A stretch of 64,000 nt of DNA. Source: Bagarius yarrelli (Eukaryota > Chordata > Actinopteri > Siluriformes > Sisoridae). Location: the NCBI GenBank assembly GCA_005784505.1, contig VCAZ01000270.1:1-64000 (forward strand), in the 5' to 3' direction. The notes under the pieces are model-generated. The model did no database searches, was not told the DNA's origin, and saw only the letters and a program-made list of their open reading frames with translations. Shown in pieces: positions 1 through 11,235 of the stretch (its first letter is position 1; each line of letters opens with the position of its first letter). The translations under genes were made by a program, and so were the position numbers.

Positions 1-29
1 ACTAAAGAGTTAGTTATATTACTACTGTA

Positions 30-1240
30 TGCTCACAGAGCCTTATATTATTTGTCAGGATTAATTGGTGCATCAATTTTGTGTCAGGATTGACTGCTTC
101 TTCAAATTTTAGCAACCTTAACATTAAATCTCTGTGGTAGGAATACCTGCATAAACAGGCAAATATTCAAAATGATCCAAGGTCCTATTTTTATTTACTA
201 ATGCTCTAGGATAGTTCAATCAAAACATTTTCTGTCCTGTAAGGTAAAACAAATTGTAGGCAAAAGAAGATACATCCTGCAGTGTGTCTTACATGGATGC
301 TGTAACGCTCTCTCATCTTGCTACGAAGGCAGCAGGAGACGAGCAGACAGCAGTCCAAAAGAGGCATGCAGAAACACCAGCCGAACTGAGAGGCGGTCTG
401 ACACTGCAAACATGGCAAACACCACAGAGCACAGCAACCCTGCAAAACATAGTGACACAGTATTTTTATACAAAAAACACTATGGTAAAGGGCAAAGGTG
501 AGGTTGTAAAGAAAGTATCACTTGGTTCTTAGATCAAAACCTGGTTTAATCACAGAAGCTGTAGCTATATTTTTTTTTCTAATGAGAAGGTGGAAAAATA
601 ATTTTTTTTTACAGTACATGCCTCTAAAAGTGAGAAATATGTGGTTAACTGACTTCCCCTTTTTAAGAGGAACCAGATGGTGACTCTAATCTACCCTCTC
701 TAGTCCATAGCTGTTAGGATACTCATTAATATATAGTACCTGTGTTGGATAAGATAACTAAATTGTTAAATTAATATAACTGTAATAGTGATATCCAAAT
801 GTTGCTCTGCATATAACCTGAAGCCTATACTGATTCTTGATTTTTGTATCGAAAACATTCCTGTTTGTATGTGACCGGATCAATTCTAGTAACATATACT
901 GCGTTGGAGAGAGTGTGTGCATCATGCAAATTAAATCTCAGTTGGTTTAATATACATTCTAAATACAGTATGTCTTTGGAAAAGAGCTATCGTTTCTATC
1001 TGCATCAAGAGCTTTTACAAAATCATTGAGTTTCCTGCTAGTTAAACGGCTAGAAGTCTTTCTCTCTGTCATTTTACTTAATGATATTGTTGGGTATAAC
1101 CTTGGAAGCTTGGAAGATTAACTTTTAAAAATGTTACAGTCAAACTCTGCTTACTCTCAGTTGCTCTCATAATCAGAAATATATGGGGGATTTTTATATC
1201 TAAAAGAAAACAGTAGAAAAAAGTACTGACATGCAGAAAC
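30..1240. repeat. Diverged duplicate, copy A (partner 5455-6450)
   Basis: This stretch matches 5455-6450 in the same orientation and order. Shared landmarks include TATTATTTGTCAG near the start, CTTACATGNATGC, a GGTCCTATTT block, GTATGTGACC and GCATCATGCAAAT. Similarity is patchy with many small indels, so the duplication is old. A short reading frame over 284-532 has a counterpart at 5791-5994 with a similar beginning, but the downstream frames diverge. I see no coding evidence. Confidence 0.6.
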
Positions 1241-2669
1241 CGTTTGTAGACATGCAAACTAGGTGGTGGCCTAGAATGTCACCAACTGCGGGGCACCAAT
1301 GAAAGTATTATTATTAATATTCCTATATCTATTATTATAACTTATTTCCTGTTATGCTTTTTTGACTTATAATTTGGCTACTTGCAATTATCTAAGTAGT
1401 GCTGTTGATAGCGGCCTCGGCTGTTAGAATTAGAAATAGACATGTAGAGGGCCAGTATATGTTTACATACCTAAATTCAGGCTTGGTTACAATGATTCTT
1501 AAGGATACTTTTTTCTAGAAGGTTGTATGGTGTGGAGTGGGGGGGGGGGGCAGGGGGGGCAGTAATCTCATACAAAAGTGTATGAGCTTTAGACGACATA
1601 TATCCTGATGACATGAAACCACAAAATGCTGAATTCAGGTAAAACAAATTGCGGCACAGAAACAGCACCTAAGAGTACAAGTCATGCACATTGTGTGGTT
1701 ATGAAACAAAGTGACTTACAGGTGCCAATATCAGAGCAGCAGTCACAGATGCCCGTGCTCCAGGTCCCAGAACTATTGGTGGCTATCACAGTGGTAACCT
1801 GCTGTTGGACTGCCATTACTAAAATATGAATAGGGAAAGATTAAAATTACTTTATGACTTAACTATAAATGTATACATTTACAACGTTTGTCTGAGTAAT
1901 AAATTAGCTTTTTAAACATTTTAATTTCCAGGGCAGACAATGTCTATTTTTACCATTACTTCCTGGAATTGCCCTGTCTGATCAATGATCTCAGTAATAA
2001 GTTCTAATAGTTCATTAAAAGTGGAATAATGTTCAAAATACGAAAATACATATGAAAAAAATACACATGCCACAATTACACTTTTATTATTAAATGCTAT
2101 TTCTGAAAAATAGTTTGTTGTGTAGGTTGTGTTTAATTTGTAATAGTTCCAAACATTTGCATAAAACTGTAAACAGCTTGAGGTTGGAATAGATCTTTTT
2201 AGTGTTTTGACACCAAATCCTCTACATTTCCTATCTAAAACTTAAGGGGTTTTTCCATCTAAACTGGAATTTACTGTATTTGATTATCTTTACTGGACTG
2301 AAGTTTTTGTTTGAGCATTTTAAATAAAAAAAAATAAATAAAAAAAGGTAGGAGAGTTTTGGCTCTTTGGGATGTCGTGCAATACTTTCCAAAACTTTGT
2401 ACTAATAAAACAACTTACGTCGAGGTTTAAAAACTAATAAAAGTCTATAAAATCTACCACAAAAACAAATATTTGTGCATAAGTTACCGATCCACGGATT
2501 TAATTAAATAACGGATAAAAAAAGCTGGTGCATTTCCTGCACTTACCTTTCTCGTGCTTGTGGGCTTGAGTCCTGCAAATGTTAAAACGAAACTGTGTCT
2601 TGGGGTGGGGGTGGGGTTTACTGCTGTTTTTCTTATGTAGCCAGACACAAGTATTAATTCATTAGCCGA

Positions 2670-2673
<4 letters not shown>
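1241..2673. other. AT-rich intergenic stretch, no gene seen
   Basis: No splice-bounded or long open frame and no recognised repeat family. It contains a G-run at 1539-1559 and A/T-rich low-complexity sequence around 2325-2347. Confidence 0.5.
1539..1559 (+). repeat. G-homopolymer tract
   Basis: Twelve G in a row (1539-1550), then CA, then seven G (1553-1559). The tract could form a G-quadruplex and is prone to length error in sequencing. Confidence 0.85.

Positions 2674-2708
<35 letters not shown>
2674..2708. repeat. (TG)n microsatellite
   Basis: About 17 uninterrupted TG dinucleotides. The nearby minus-strand open frame (2484-2807) is inflated by this repeat and does not look like a gene. 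Confidence 0.95.
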
Positions 2709-2709
<1 letters not shown>

Positions 2710-3394
2710 GGATGTAATAAACGTGTTTTTAAGTGTGTACACGTCCTCTTAGGTTTCGTTTCAAAGGAGATAAAACGATCCATCTGGTTCTGTTTTAACT
2801 CAGACAAAACCTCGGAAAATATTAAAGAATATTAAAATAAATATATTTGAGTCACAGTGTGTGATGATGCTGGACTCATTATTAGTTGTTGGAGTTGAAA
2901 GACAGGACAGCCAGTTTGTAAAATGTCACAGCCAAATCTAGGATTTCCTACTATAAACAATATCTCTACCTCTAATCCTACACAGTCTCACATCCTGGAG
3001 CAATTCCCAGAGTGCAAAGGGTAAAACACACAGAGGACATCCTGGACAGGGTGCAATAGTCCTACACACTTGCTCCAAACAATTTCAGTCATTTATATAA
3101 GATATATTTTTTTAATCAAAGCAACATATTCTGTTTTATACTTACTTTAAACACTAGTAACTGGTAATTGCATTTATGTTTATTTCTGTTATTTTTTATT
3201 AACAGAACCAAGCTTTAAAATTAGAAATGTGCATGCACATACTGTATGTTATGCCAGTATAGCCACGTTTAAATTATAAATACTGAGAGGAAAAAGAGAG
3301 CTACATCTCAGTAAGGTATCCAACAGACATTTCTAAGAAAATGTATTACATATTACTTATTTTAAGAACATACTAAATATTACATATTATTTGT
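2709..3394. other. No gene; possible dispersed-repeat remnant
   Basis: The part around 2985-3075, with CATCCTGGACAGGGTGCAAT, resembles a dispersed repeat common in fish genomes, but too little survives to name it. The rest is AT-rich without recognisable content. Confidence 0.3.
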
Positions 3395-3640
3395 CAGACT
3401 GCCTTATCCAGAGCGACTTTTTTTTTTTTTTTACAACTGAGCAATTGGGGGTATGAACATTCAAAGCATTTGGAAGACGCCCTTATCCAGAACAAATGAC
3501 ATCTTTTATACGCTGAGCAATGGGGGAGGGGGGTGAATTTAGGGCCTTGCTCAGGGGCCCAGCAATGGCAGCTTGGTTGTGCTGGGAATCGAACCCTGAT
3601 CTTTCAGTTGACATTCCATCACCACTGCGCTACAACTTTA
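3395..3640 (-). mobile_element. tRNA-derived SINE, minus orientation
   Basis: Read on the minus strand this gives a degenerate tRNA-like head (GGGTTCGATTCCCAGCACAA, a pol III B-box) and the body with GGGCCCCTGAGCAAGGCCC. It ends with the tail CTGGATAAGGGCGTCTTCCA. The same family occurs at 47921-48120, 58650-58860, 61203-61330 and 62030-62410. A second partial tail at 3395-3440 suggests two overlapping insertions. The tail resembles the 3' ends of L2-type LINEs, which would supply the machinery (inference). Confidence 0.75.
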
Positions 3641-3644
3641 AATA

Positions 3645-4340
3645 CTAAACCTCCTTCCCACCCTTGATTCTTTTCCAGCTTGTAAAAACCATAACATTGA
3701 TCCTTAAAATTTTTGCTTGTTCTTTAATTGTTTTTCTGTAAATTTAGAGGCACTAATTGTATACTGTCAGTCAGGTCTGTTGACAAAGTGACTAAATTTT
3801 TATGTTCAATGTCGCCTCATGTCTGTGAAAACCTCTGCATCTCCTTTTAAATGGTTCTGGTATATCTAGTCCTACCAGAGTGTGATTAAACTTTCCACAC
3901 TTGCATTTCCTTTAAACATTATATAAGTATATAATATTTTTGAAGAACAGAATCGGTTTCCTTTTGCATCTGGTTCCCTTTTTATAATTTTCTCCATAAA
4001 ACGTCTCTTTAAATTTCTGTAAAGCCCAGTATTACTATGTAGATTATTCACTGAAGAAATATCTTTTAGATTCATCTTAAAATAAAGGGTCTAAATCTTT
4101 TAAAATCCATGTTATTAAAGCATAAATAGAAATGTGTCCTTTACATGATATCAGTTCTTTGTGCACCATTTATAACTTTATCCTTCTGGGAAAATAATGC
4201 TGTTTAAATCTAAATGACTTCTTTTCAAGGTTGTCAATGTTAATTTCACTGTGTGTCATTGTAATACACATAATCTTGAACCACATACAAGACCTGCCAG
4301 GAAATGTTGCTAATGTCTTGGTTCTTTCTCAGAACATTAG
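3645..4340. other. AT-rich, no gene seen
   Basis: Only short chance frames. No splice-bounded coding stretch or named repeat recognised. Confidence 0.5.
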
Positions 4341-4379
4341 GCAATTAGCCATGGTGCTTAGATACATAGTGTGTCCAAG

Positions 4380-5195
4380 TCCTCCGCCTTTGTGCAAGGA
4401 GGAACAGGAGGAGCACTGCCAGAGCCCTGCAAAATGACCTCCAGCAGGCCACAAATGTGCATGTGTCTGCTCAAATGGTCAGAAACAGACTCCATGAGGG
4501 TGGTATGAGGGCCCGACGTCCACAGGTGGGGGTTGTGCTTACAGCCCAACACCGTGCAGGACGTTTGGCATTTGCCAGAGAACACCAAGATTGGCAAATT
4601 TGCCACTAGCGCCCTGTGCTCTTCACAGATGAAAGCAGGTTCACACTGAGCACATGTGACAGACGTGACAGAGTCTGGAGACGCCGTGGAGAACGTTCTG
4701 CTGCCTGCAACATCCTCCAGCATGACCGGTTTGGCAGTGGGTCAGTAATGGTGTGGGGTGGCATTTCTTTGGAGGGCCGCACAGCCCTCCATGTGCTCGC
4801 CAGAGGTAGCCTGACTGCCATTAGGTACTGAGATGAGATCCTCAGACCCCTTGTGAGACCATATGCCGGTGCGGTTGCCCCTGGGTTCCTCCTAATGCAA
4901 GACAATGCTAGACCTCATGTGGCTGGAGTGTGTCAGCAGTTCCTGCAAGACGAAGGCATTGATGCTATGGACTGGCCCGCCCGTTCCCCAGACCTGAATC
5001 CAATTGAGCACATCTGGGACATCATGTCTCGATCCATCCACCAACGCCACGTTGCACCACAACGACTGTCCAGGAGTTGGTGGATGCTTTAATCCAGGTC
5101 TGGGAGGAGATCCCTCAGGAGACCATCCGCCACCCTCAGCAGGAGCATGCCCAGGCGTTGTAGGGAGGTCATACAGGCACATGGAGGCCACACAC
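4380..5195 (+). pseudogene. Tc1-family transposase (DD34E), decayed
   Basis: This is a cut-and-paste DNA transposase remnant that would have bound the terminal inverted repeats in the nucleus. One reading frame runs from about 4385 to 5055. It starts with an arginine-rich DNA-binding part and holds the catalytic triad: first Asp in FTDESRF (codon 4628), second Asp in QDNARPH (codon 4901), Glu in SPDLNPIEHIWD (codon 5006). The last two are separated by 34 residues, as in Tc1. The frame carries a TAG at 4607-4609 and a TGA at 4829-4831, the latter probably a decayed CGA. It shifts near 5056, after which the final helix region (QELVDALIQVWEEIP) is read in another frame. The N-terminal start is missing, so it cannot be active. 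Confidence 0.9.
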
Positions 5196-5413
5196 ACTAC
5201 TGAGCCTCATTTTGACTTGTTTTAAGGACATTATATCAAAGTTGGATCAGCCTGTAGTGTGTTTTTCCACTTCAATTTTGAGTGTGACTCCAAATCCAGA
5301 CCTCCATGGGTTAATACATTTGATTTTCATTGATAATTTTTGTGGTGATTTTGTTGTCAGCACATTCAACTATGTAAAGAACAAAATATTTAATAAGAAT
5401 ATTTCATTTATTC

Positions 5414-5462
5414 AGATCCAGGATGTGTTTTTTTAGTGTTCCCTTTATTTATTTGAGCAGTA
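5414..5462 (+). repeat. Right terminal repeat of the Tc1-like element
   Basis: The sequence runs from CCAGGATGTGTTTTTTTAG through AGTGTTCCCTTTATTTATTT to GAGCAGTAT. It follows the transposase by about 200 bases. The left partner is absent. Confidence 0.6.
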
Positions 5463-6450
5463 TATTATTTGTCAGCATCACCAAATTTCAGGATTCTTTG
5501 CTGCATCAATATTGTTTTCAGGATTCAATGCTGCTATAAATTTCAATTTCATTAGCCTCAATATAAAGTCTCTGTCGGCATCCCTGTGTAACAATGTCAT
5601 ATTACAAACATGAAATATTTATCATTAATAGTGGTCCTATTTCCATTAACTGATGACTGTTTACTTGATACTGTCTTTTCTCTGTAAGGTAAACAAAAGC
5701 AGACGCTTCTGTTATTGTAAAAATAAATAATCAGAACAGTGTCATATAAGTACAGATACAATAACAGGCTATTACTACCTGGCAAGATTTGTGCTTGTGT
5801 CTTACATGAATGCCGTAACGATCACTGATCTTGTTATGAAGGCAGCAGTTGACAATATATGCATGCAAAAAACAGCAACCAAACTAAAGAAGCAGTTTGA
5901 CACTGCAAACACGGAAAACAACCTGCAGTGGCCTCATCACACAGTTGTTGCAATTGTGAGCGTGACATTGAAGCATGGAGTATTTGAAGCATGACCCTAA
6001 TCTATCCATCCTGCTTCATAGATGTTATATATATGTCCAAGTAAGTCTAAGACTATTCTAATTAAGACCAGGTACTAGGATTTAAATGTGTGCCAATTAT
6101 ATCTTGATGTTCCTTTGGGTAAAAGCTAATAATCATCCTGGTTCTAGAGACAATATATTATACATATTATATTATGTTTACAGTGTGTGTATGTGACCAG
6201 AGCAAAATCTAGTAGCATATCCTGCCTTAAATTTGCATCATGCAAATCAATTCTAAATTGGGTCTTTAGAACATCAACAGGTGTCCCAGAGTAAGAAACT
6301 ATCTCACAAAAGAAGTTAAAAGTCAAACATCTGCTTACTTTTAGTTACATTATATGGTTAAGTTATAAAGGGGGAAATGTTTATGCCTGAAACAAAATAC
6401 TTAAAATGTACAAGTCTATATTACATAGGTTTTGCTTAGTAACAAAATGA
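5455..6450. repeat. Diverged duplicate, copy B (partner 30-1240)
   Basis: Co-linear with 30-1240. The order of shared blocks is the same but this copy is shorter because of deletions. The start coincides with the right end of the Tc1-like element. A faint further match of 6740-6800 to 2345-2410 suggests the duplicated unit may have been longer. Confidence 0.6.
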
Positions 6451-7178
6451 CTGTATCTGATTAACAAAGCAACAAGATTATCTAAAGTGTTATAAAACGA
6501 TTATAACATGCAGCCTACAAGGTAATGGAAGTGGAAAAATAAATAATGTTCATACTAAGACAGCGGTACTGGCAACTGTTATAACTGTTTATATGCTATT
6601 TACATCGGTAGCCTGTGTTTTGGTCTGTTAATGCTTATCAAAGTACGTGATGGATGTTTTCTAATATAGTTTGTTTTAAAAAAAAAAAAAACTATTAGAA
6701 ATGCACATAGTGATAAAAAATAAAGCATTAGGTAAAATTCATATTCAAAAAATAAAGCTTAAAAGTCTTTGGGGTGTTTGGAATGGGGTCGTTTTTCTCT
6801 AAAATATAGCCTGTTTTAGTAAAACAGCTGAGACTAAAGTAAAGTTGACCAAAAATCATTGAATTTTTTTACCCCCAAAATAATATACTTTTAAGTATAA
6901 GTGCACTTTTAACAGATAAATAAAATGTAAGTACATTTGAAACCTTTACTTTACTTCTGCAATTTTTAAAATAAAAACTTGACTTTGAAGACTTTGTAAT
7001 AAAGCAATATAGGAAATGTTTTATCATCCCATGTAAAATTTGTGGGAACTAAATATTGAGTGAAATGAGTTATACACTGCCCATTAAAAAAACCTACTAG
7101 ATTTAACTAAGCAAATTAGAAAATTAGAAAAAAAATTTTTAAAAAATGGCTGGCAATGTATTTAACTCTAAGAACAGA
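6451..7178. other. AT-rich, no gene seen
   Basis: Includes A-runs at about 6678-6690 and 7120-7145. No coding signal. Confidence 0.5.
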
Positions 7179-7180
7179 GA

Positions 7181-7345
7181 CGTTGTGTCGAGTGACGAGA
7201 CTAGGGGTCACATTTTGGGGAGCCAGAATACCTTTTATCTAATTTAAAAAAGGCCAATGAAATTGGACGAGCAGAATTTGCATAGCTGGTAACGCCCCGT
7301 ACTTCCGGTATAAATAACCGGCTGCGATACTGCTCATCGTTCTGT
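7181..7345 (+). repeat. DIRS inverted terminal repeat, left arm
   Basis: Its reverse complement matches 9048-9200 nearly throughout, including GTTGTGTCGAGTGA, CCAATGAAATTGGACGAGCA and CGGTATAAATAACCGGCTGC. Confidence 0.85.
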
Positions 7346-8066
7346 CCTGAGGAGCCGAGGAGCAGCCCAGCGCAGTGGCATGAGGGACAACAACGTCTCC
7401 GTTCGCTCTATCGGGCAACAACCATACGTAACCGAGACGTTCCCTTTCTGTGGCTCACTACCGACGTTGTGTCCCTATCCAACACACCACTGCTGCCGGG
7501 CTGCGTCAGGGGTCTCTACCGAAGGTAAGTTCCGACAGGAACCAGCGTGTTGAAGCACAGCCTTACTGCGCTTAGCCTGACCTACAAGCAGCCTGGGAGC
7601 ATACCCCCCTCCCACAAGGGGAGGGCTAACGTAGGCAAAAAATCCACAGCCTTTTCATAACACTCACCTTATATATAGTATATGTACATATCACGCTGGA
7701 AACCATGTGCTGCCAGGGGGCAGGGGCCCTACGAGAGATCACATCCCGCCAGCTGGGGGGGTAATATGTGAAGAGTCACCCAAGGACTGACACAAGGCAG
7801 TACTATGTAGAAAAGGCCCCGGGGTGGGCTCTGCACCAGGGGGAGAAAAGCCGGGAACTCAAGACCTAGAAAGCTTCCAGGGAAAGAGGAACACTGTGCT
7901 GGGAACACTTACCTCAGTGGAAAAACACACATGGGGTGGAGCTCTGGTCTCCCCCGGCTTGATGGAAGGAAAAGAGGCGGTCCTGCATCAGGAACAGACC
8001 CATACAGGATCCAAGTGGCGCAATCCTACCCAAGAGGGGAGGGGCACCGGTGGCAAGCACTACACC

Positions 8067-8790
8067 CTACCCGTCCCCAGAGTCTAGGGCACCGCACAAG
8101 ACTCTGGAAGACACGGCCTCCATCAGTAGGTTGTAAAACCTAGCGAATGTGTTGGGAGTAGCCCAACCTGCAGCTATACATATGTCCACTAATGAAGCCC
8201 CATTTGCCAGGGCTGATGTGGTGGCAACCCCCCTGGTGGAGTGAGACTTCACTGTCAGGGGCAGGGTAGACCCCTGGTCTTGTAGGCCTCAAGGATCACT
8301 TCCACTACCCAGATCCTTTGTTTGGAGACGGCGTCCTTTCCGCCTTCCTCCATAGCAGATGAAGAGCTAATCAGAACGTCTAAAGCTCTGTGTGCGGTCC
8401 AGGTACGCCCTCAGGGCCCGTACCGGACACAACAAAGGCAGGTCGGGATTCCCCCTGCTGAGGGGGAATAGCTTGCAAGGTCACCACCTGATCCGGAAAG
8501 GGAGTGGTGGGTACCTTGGACACATAGCCCGGCCTAGGTCTCAGGACAACGTGAGAGTCTGCCCGGTCAAATTTCCAGGAACGTTCTGTCGACAGAGAAG
8601 GCATGCAGGTCCCCCACCCTCTTGATTGAGGGTGAGTGCAGTCAGAGAGGGCTCTAAGTTCTGCCAACTGCAAGGGTTTGAATGGGTCTCCCTGTAGACC
8701 CTGGAGGTGCTGGGCAAAAATCTCCAGCAGCTGAGCACACAACGTGCCTGTGGGAAGTGCCTCGCAAGAGGGACATGTCATATGCATGAA
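8067..8790 (-). pseudogene. DIRS tyrosine recombinase remnant
   Basis: This would cut and rejoin DNA through a tyrosine nucleophile to integrate the circular cDNA. On the minus strand, the first part (8787 to 8380) carries the recombinase-core stretch SHVVLRPRPGYVSKVPTTPF. After a frame change and an in-frame stop, the C-terminal part (8252 to 8067) shows the His-x-x-Arg box in HSTRGVATTSALA, the helix ICIAAGWATPNTFARFY and the nucleophilic Tyr near its end. At least two breaks make it non-functional. It sits between the two inverted repeats, as expected for the last gene of a DIRS element. Confidence 0.85.
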
Positions 8791-9047
8791 AGTATTTCAT
8801 GGGGAATAACCCAAACACAAAAACATAATTCAAAAAGCAATCATGCCGGTCATCGAACGCATTCAGAAACACACGGCCGAGAAGCCATGATAAATCAACC
8901 CCCTTAACCGAGAAAAAAATCACTCTTAGGAAAACTCTTAGGCAAAAGGTAATCGCTTCCTTTAATCACTTCTTCTCCGGTCGCTGCTTGCTGCTGCTGC
9001 TCCCTCGCTCGCTCGCTGAGAAGACACACATTCAGCTCCGAAAAACA

Positions 9048-9200
9048 GAACGATGAGCAGTATTGCAGCCGGTTTATTTATACCGGAAGTACGGGGCGTT
9101 ACCAGCTATGCAAATTCTGCTCGTCCAATTTCATTGGCCTTTTCAAATTAGATCAAAGGTATTCGGGCTCCCAAGTGTCATCACTCGACACAACATCGGA
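9048..9200 (-). repeat. DIRS inverted terminal repeat, right arm
   Basis: Inverted partner of 7181-7345. It starts after CAGAACGATGAGCAG and ends near the CTCGACACAACATCGG motif. Confidence 0.85.
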
Positions 9201-9224
9201 GTGAGCGACAGAAAGGGAACTTTA

Positions 9225-9520
9225 TATTTTCAATTACATCATCGAGTTTTTCTGAGCTATTGGATATGCTGGAGAATTTTGATAAATCAGGAAGATTAGG
9301 TACCCGGTCTTTTGTGATAGAAGTAGTGGTTCTTACATAGTTGTAACAGATTTTATAATTTACAGTTTTAGCTATATTAACTTTGCACAGGATTAGAAAA
9401 TGATCCGAAATATCATCACTTTGTTGCAGAATTTCAACGTTATTAGCATCAAAATGCAGCTGATTGTTTTCTTCTTTTATTGTTTCTTTCTTTTCCTTGG
9501 ACAATCTCAAAATGCTTGCT
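9225..9520 (-). pseudogene. L2-like LINE, end of endonuclease domain
   Basis: Minus-strand frame with NNVEILQQSDDISDHFLIL, the conserved S-D-H motif of LINE AP endonucleases, followed by the linker that precedes the reverse transcriptase (VRTTTSITKDRVPNLPDLS). The same module, plus strand, lies at 23945-24140. No reverse transcriptase follows here, so it is a fragment directly next to the right DIRS repeat. Confidence 0.7.
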
Positions 9521-9599
9521 ATGCCTACTGATTGTACTGCATTATCAAAGAGGCCTGATGAGACAGAAGGTAAGCCTCCTCTTTTTTCTCCATACTAAA

Positions 9600-9850
9600 A
9601 GGTTAGGCACAGGGATGCATCTCAGTCTTGACTATAGTTGCCTTAGAACAGGCTCTGGCCATCTCTTCGGTGGTCCTGAGAGATAAGTCTGTGGCCCGAA
9701 GCAGCAGTTCGAGAGATTTACCTCCACTCCTTTATCCAGGTCCTTCACCAAGTCTGCCTGTAACATAGCCATTGTGTTTAGGTATGCTCCTGTTTGACAT
9801 GCTGAGACATAAACCTTCACTACCAAGAGGGATGTCATTTTTTAAGCATT
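9600..9850 (-). pseudogene. Possible DIRS ORF1 (gag-like) fragment
   Basis: Minus-strand frame containing SACQTGAYLNTMAMLQADLV and KDLDKGVEV. It has the look of the helical ORF1 proteins of DIRS elements, but this rests on memory of the family and not on a motif check. It could also be a gag fragment of another retroelement. Confidence 0.3.
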
Positions 9851-10804
9851 AGTAGGGAGCTTAGGGGTCCCCAAAGATGATGATGCAGTTGGGGACAAAT
9901 AGCTTGCTAAAGTCTGCTCAACAGGAGGAATAGCCTGGTAGCCATATTCCTTAGCCTCAGCGATGTTTCAGTATGGCACACCATAGCCGCTAAACAGTCT
10001 CACTGAATAGGTGTGCCCCTAGGTAGATGTTGCAACCAGCTTTTAGGAATCATTTGTCTAACTTATATCACGGACAAAACGTCCGTTTTCTTTCCTGCTC
10101 ACTCTATATTCAACATAGCTGCAGCTCTGGTTATAACTTTCACAAGTTTAAGGCCCGTGGAGATAAATGGTGGGGATCAAAATAAGGCTAGGCCTGTCTC
10201 ATACTTTTCCACTATCCATGTCTGCAATTTATTTTGTGAATTGACACACACACTAGCAGTGTGTTGTCTGGCAGTGGGGCATGCGCAGTCAGCACTTGAG
10301 AGTCTGAAAGTATTGTAAATGTATACCAATGGGTGTGCTACATCTGAAAATATTTCATGAAGATGGCCAGACACGAAGTCCCCAAGACATTAGCCTGCAC
10401 TTTACCTAAGCAGCAACAGGACCTGAGTCTTCGGGACTCTGTGTTAATCCCATCTGAATCTGCTATGTCTGTGTTTTTCTTACACGACTTCTGTAAAAAA
10501 AGTCCAGAGCAAATTAAATACTGAAACAGAATTTTCTCTAAAGACCCCTGTAAATCTAGTCTTGTCCAAATAGGACTTTAAAAGCATTTTTGTTTTAACC
10601 TATTATTTTCGCATTTGGGAAGACAAAAACTCAAGTCAAAAAGTCAGGAAGTATTTCTCATTTCGACCATATACCGTATAGCTGGTGCAGAACCATTTCT
10701 CCATGTTTTCTATAAGACACAAAGCTATATATAAAACACAGAAACTAATACCAAGAGTAAATTAACACAATTTTAAGTAAAACACAATACATGTTGGCAT
10801 ACTT
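9851..10804. other. Unassigned stretch, probably decayed retroelement
   Basis: A plus-strand frame at 10013-10318 contains ARPVSYFSTIH, faintly like the start of a retroviral RNase H, but there are no catalytic residues to confirm it. 10320-10800 holds nothing recognisable. Confidence 0.25.
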
Positions 10805-10915
10805 TTGCAAGTCAAGTCACCTTTATTTATATAGTGCTTTTAACAATCGGGATTGTTTCAAAGCAGCTTTACAGAAATACATCAGAAATTACAATATTAA
10901 ACATTAATTAAAACA
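10805..10915 (-). repeat. L2-family LINE 3' tail fragment
   Basis: CTTTATTTATATAGTGCTTT followed by a TTGTTTCAAAGCAGCTTTAC block is the reverse complement of the 3' end of the L2 elements in this window (compare 25846-25920). A near copy lies at 59455-59585. Confidence 0.65.
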
Positions 10916-10959
10916 CTGATTGATATCTATAAATTGCAAGACAAAAGTTGTGTCAAGTC

Positions 10960-11235
10960 AAGTTCATGCTAGTCAAGTTCAAGGTTATTGTTTTGTTTAT
11001 GTTTGTGCTAGTGTTTAAGCTAAGCTAATGCTAAAATAAATCAAGCTAAGCAAGAACAAGTCAAGATTATATGTTTATTGTTTGACTAAATAATGCTGAG
11101 ATAAGTCAAACATAAAGTCAAGTCAAGATTATATAAAATAAGCCAAGTCAAGGTTATATGTGTATTGTTTAACACTATTGTAAATAAATTGCACCTTTGA
11201 GTTCGAAACTATATTCACATCAGTGAAGTTTGTTA
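10960..11235 (+). mobile_element. Ty3/gypsy LTR, decayed
   Basis: Contains AAATAAATTGCACCTTTGAG and ends with AAGTTTGTTACA. The better preserved LTR at 37805-38166 has the same landmarks (AAATAAACTGCACGTGGG and the end CGTTACA). The 5' part is degenerate and rich in TCAAGTCAAG repeats. Confidence 0.65.

Larger units (their letters stand above)
4345..5462 (+). mobile_element. Tc1-like DNA transposon, 5' end lost
   Basis: The element consists of a Tc1-family transposase frame followed by the right terminal repeat, which ends near 5462 with AGTGTTCCCTTTATTTATTT. No matching left inverted repeat is visible upstream of the coding part, so the left end is deleted or was never copied. The right end abuts the start of duplicate copy B (5455-6450). 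Confidence 0.85.
7181..9200 (-). mobile_element. DIRS-type retrotransposon, internally deleted
   Basis: DIRS elements integrate with a tyrosine recombinase instead of a DDE integrase and are bounded by inverted repeats. Here two inverted copies (7181-7345 and 9048-9200) flank a minus-strand tyrosine recombinase remnant. RT and RNase H are missing, so about 2 kb is left of an element normally near 6 kb. Inside the left end, 7380-7560 carries AACGTCTCCGTT and a block that recurs at 39708-39760 in another DIRS fragment. Confidence 0.8.

Noticed and set aside
284..532. 82-codon frame with a partial counterpart at 5791-5994
   Set aside because: Only the first residues agree between the duplicates; indels change the frame, so there is no sign of coding constraint.
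2484..2807. 107-codon minus-strand open frame
   Set aside because: It runs through the (TG)n repeat and has no splice sites or homology that I recognise.
10013..10318. Possible RNase H-like frame (ARPVSYFST)
   Set aside because: No catalytic acidic residues can be placed and the flanks do not give pol motifs.
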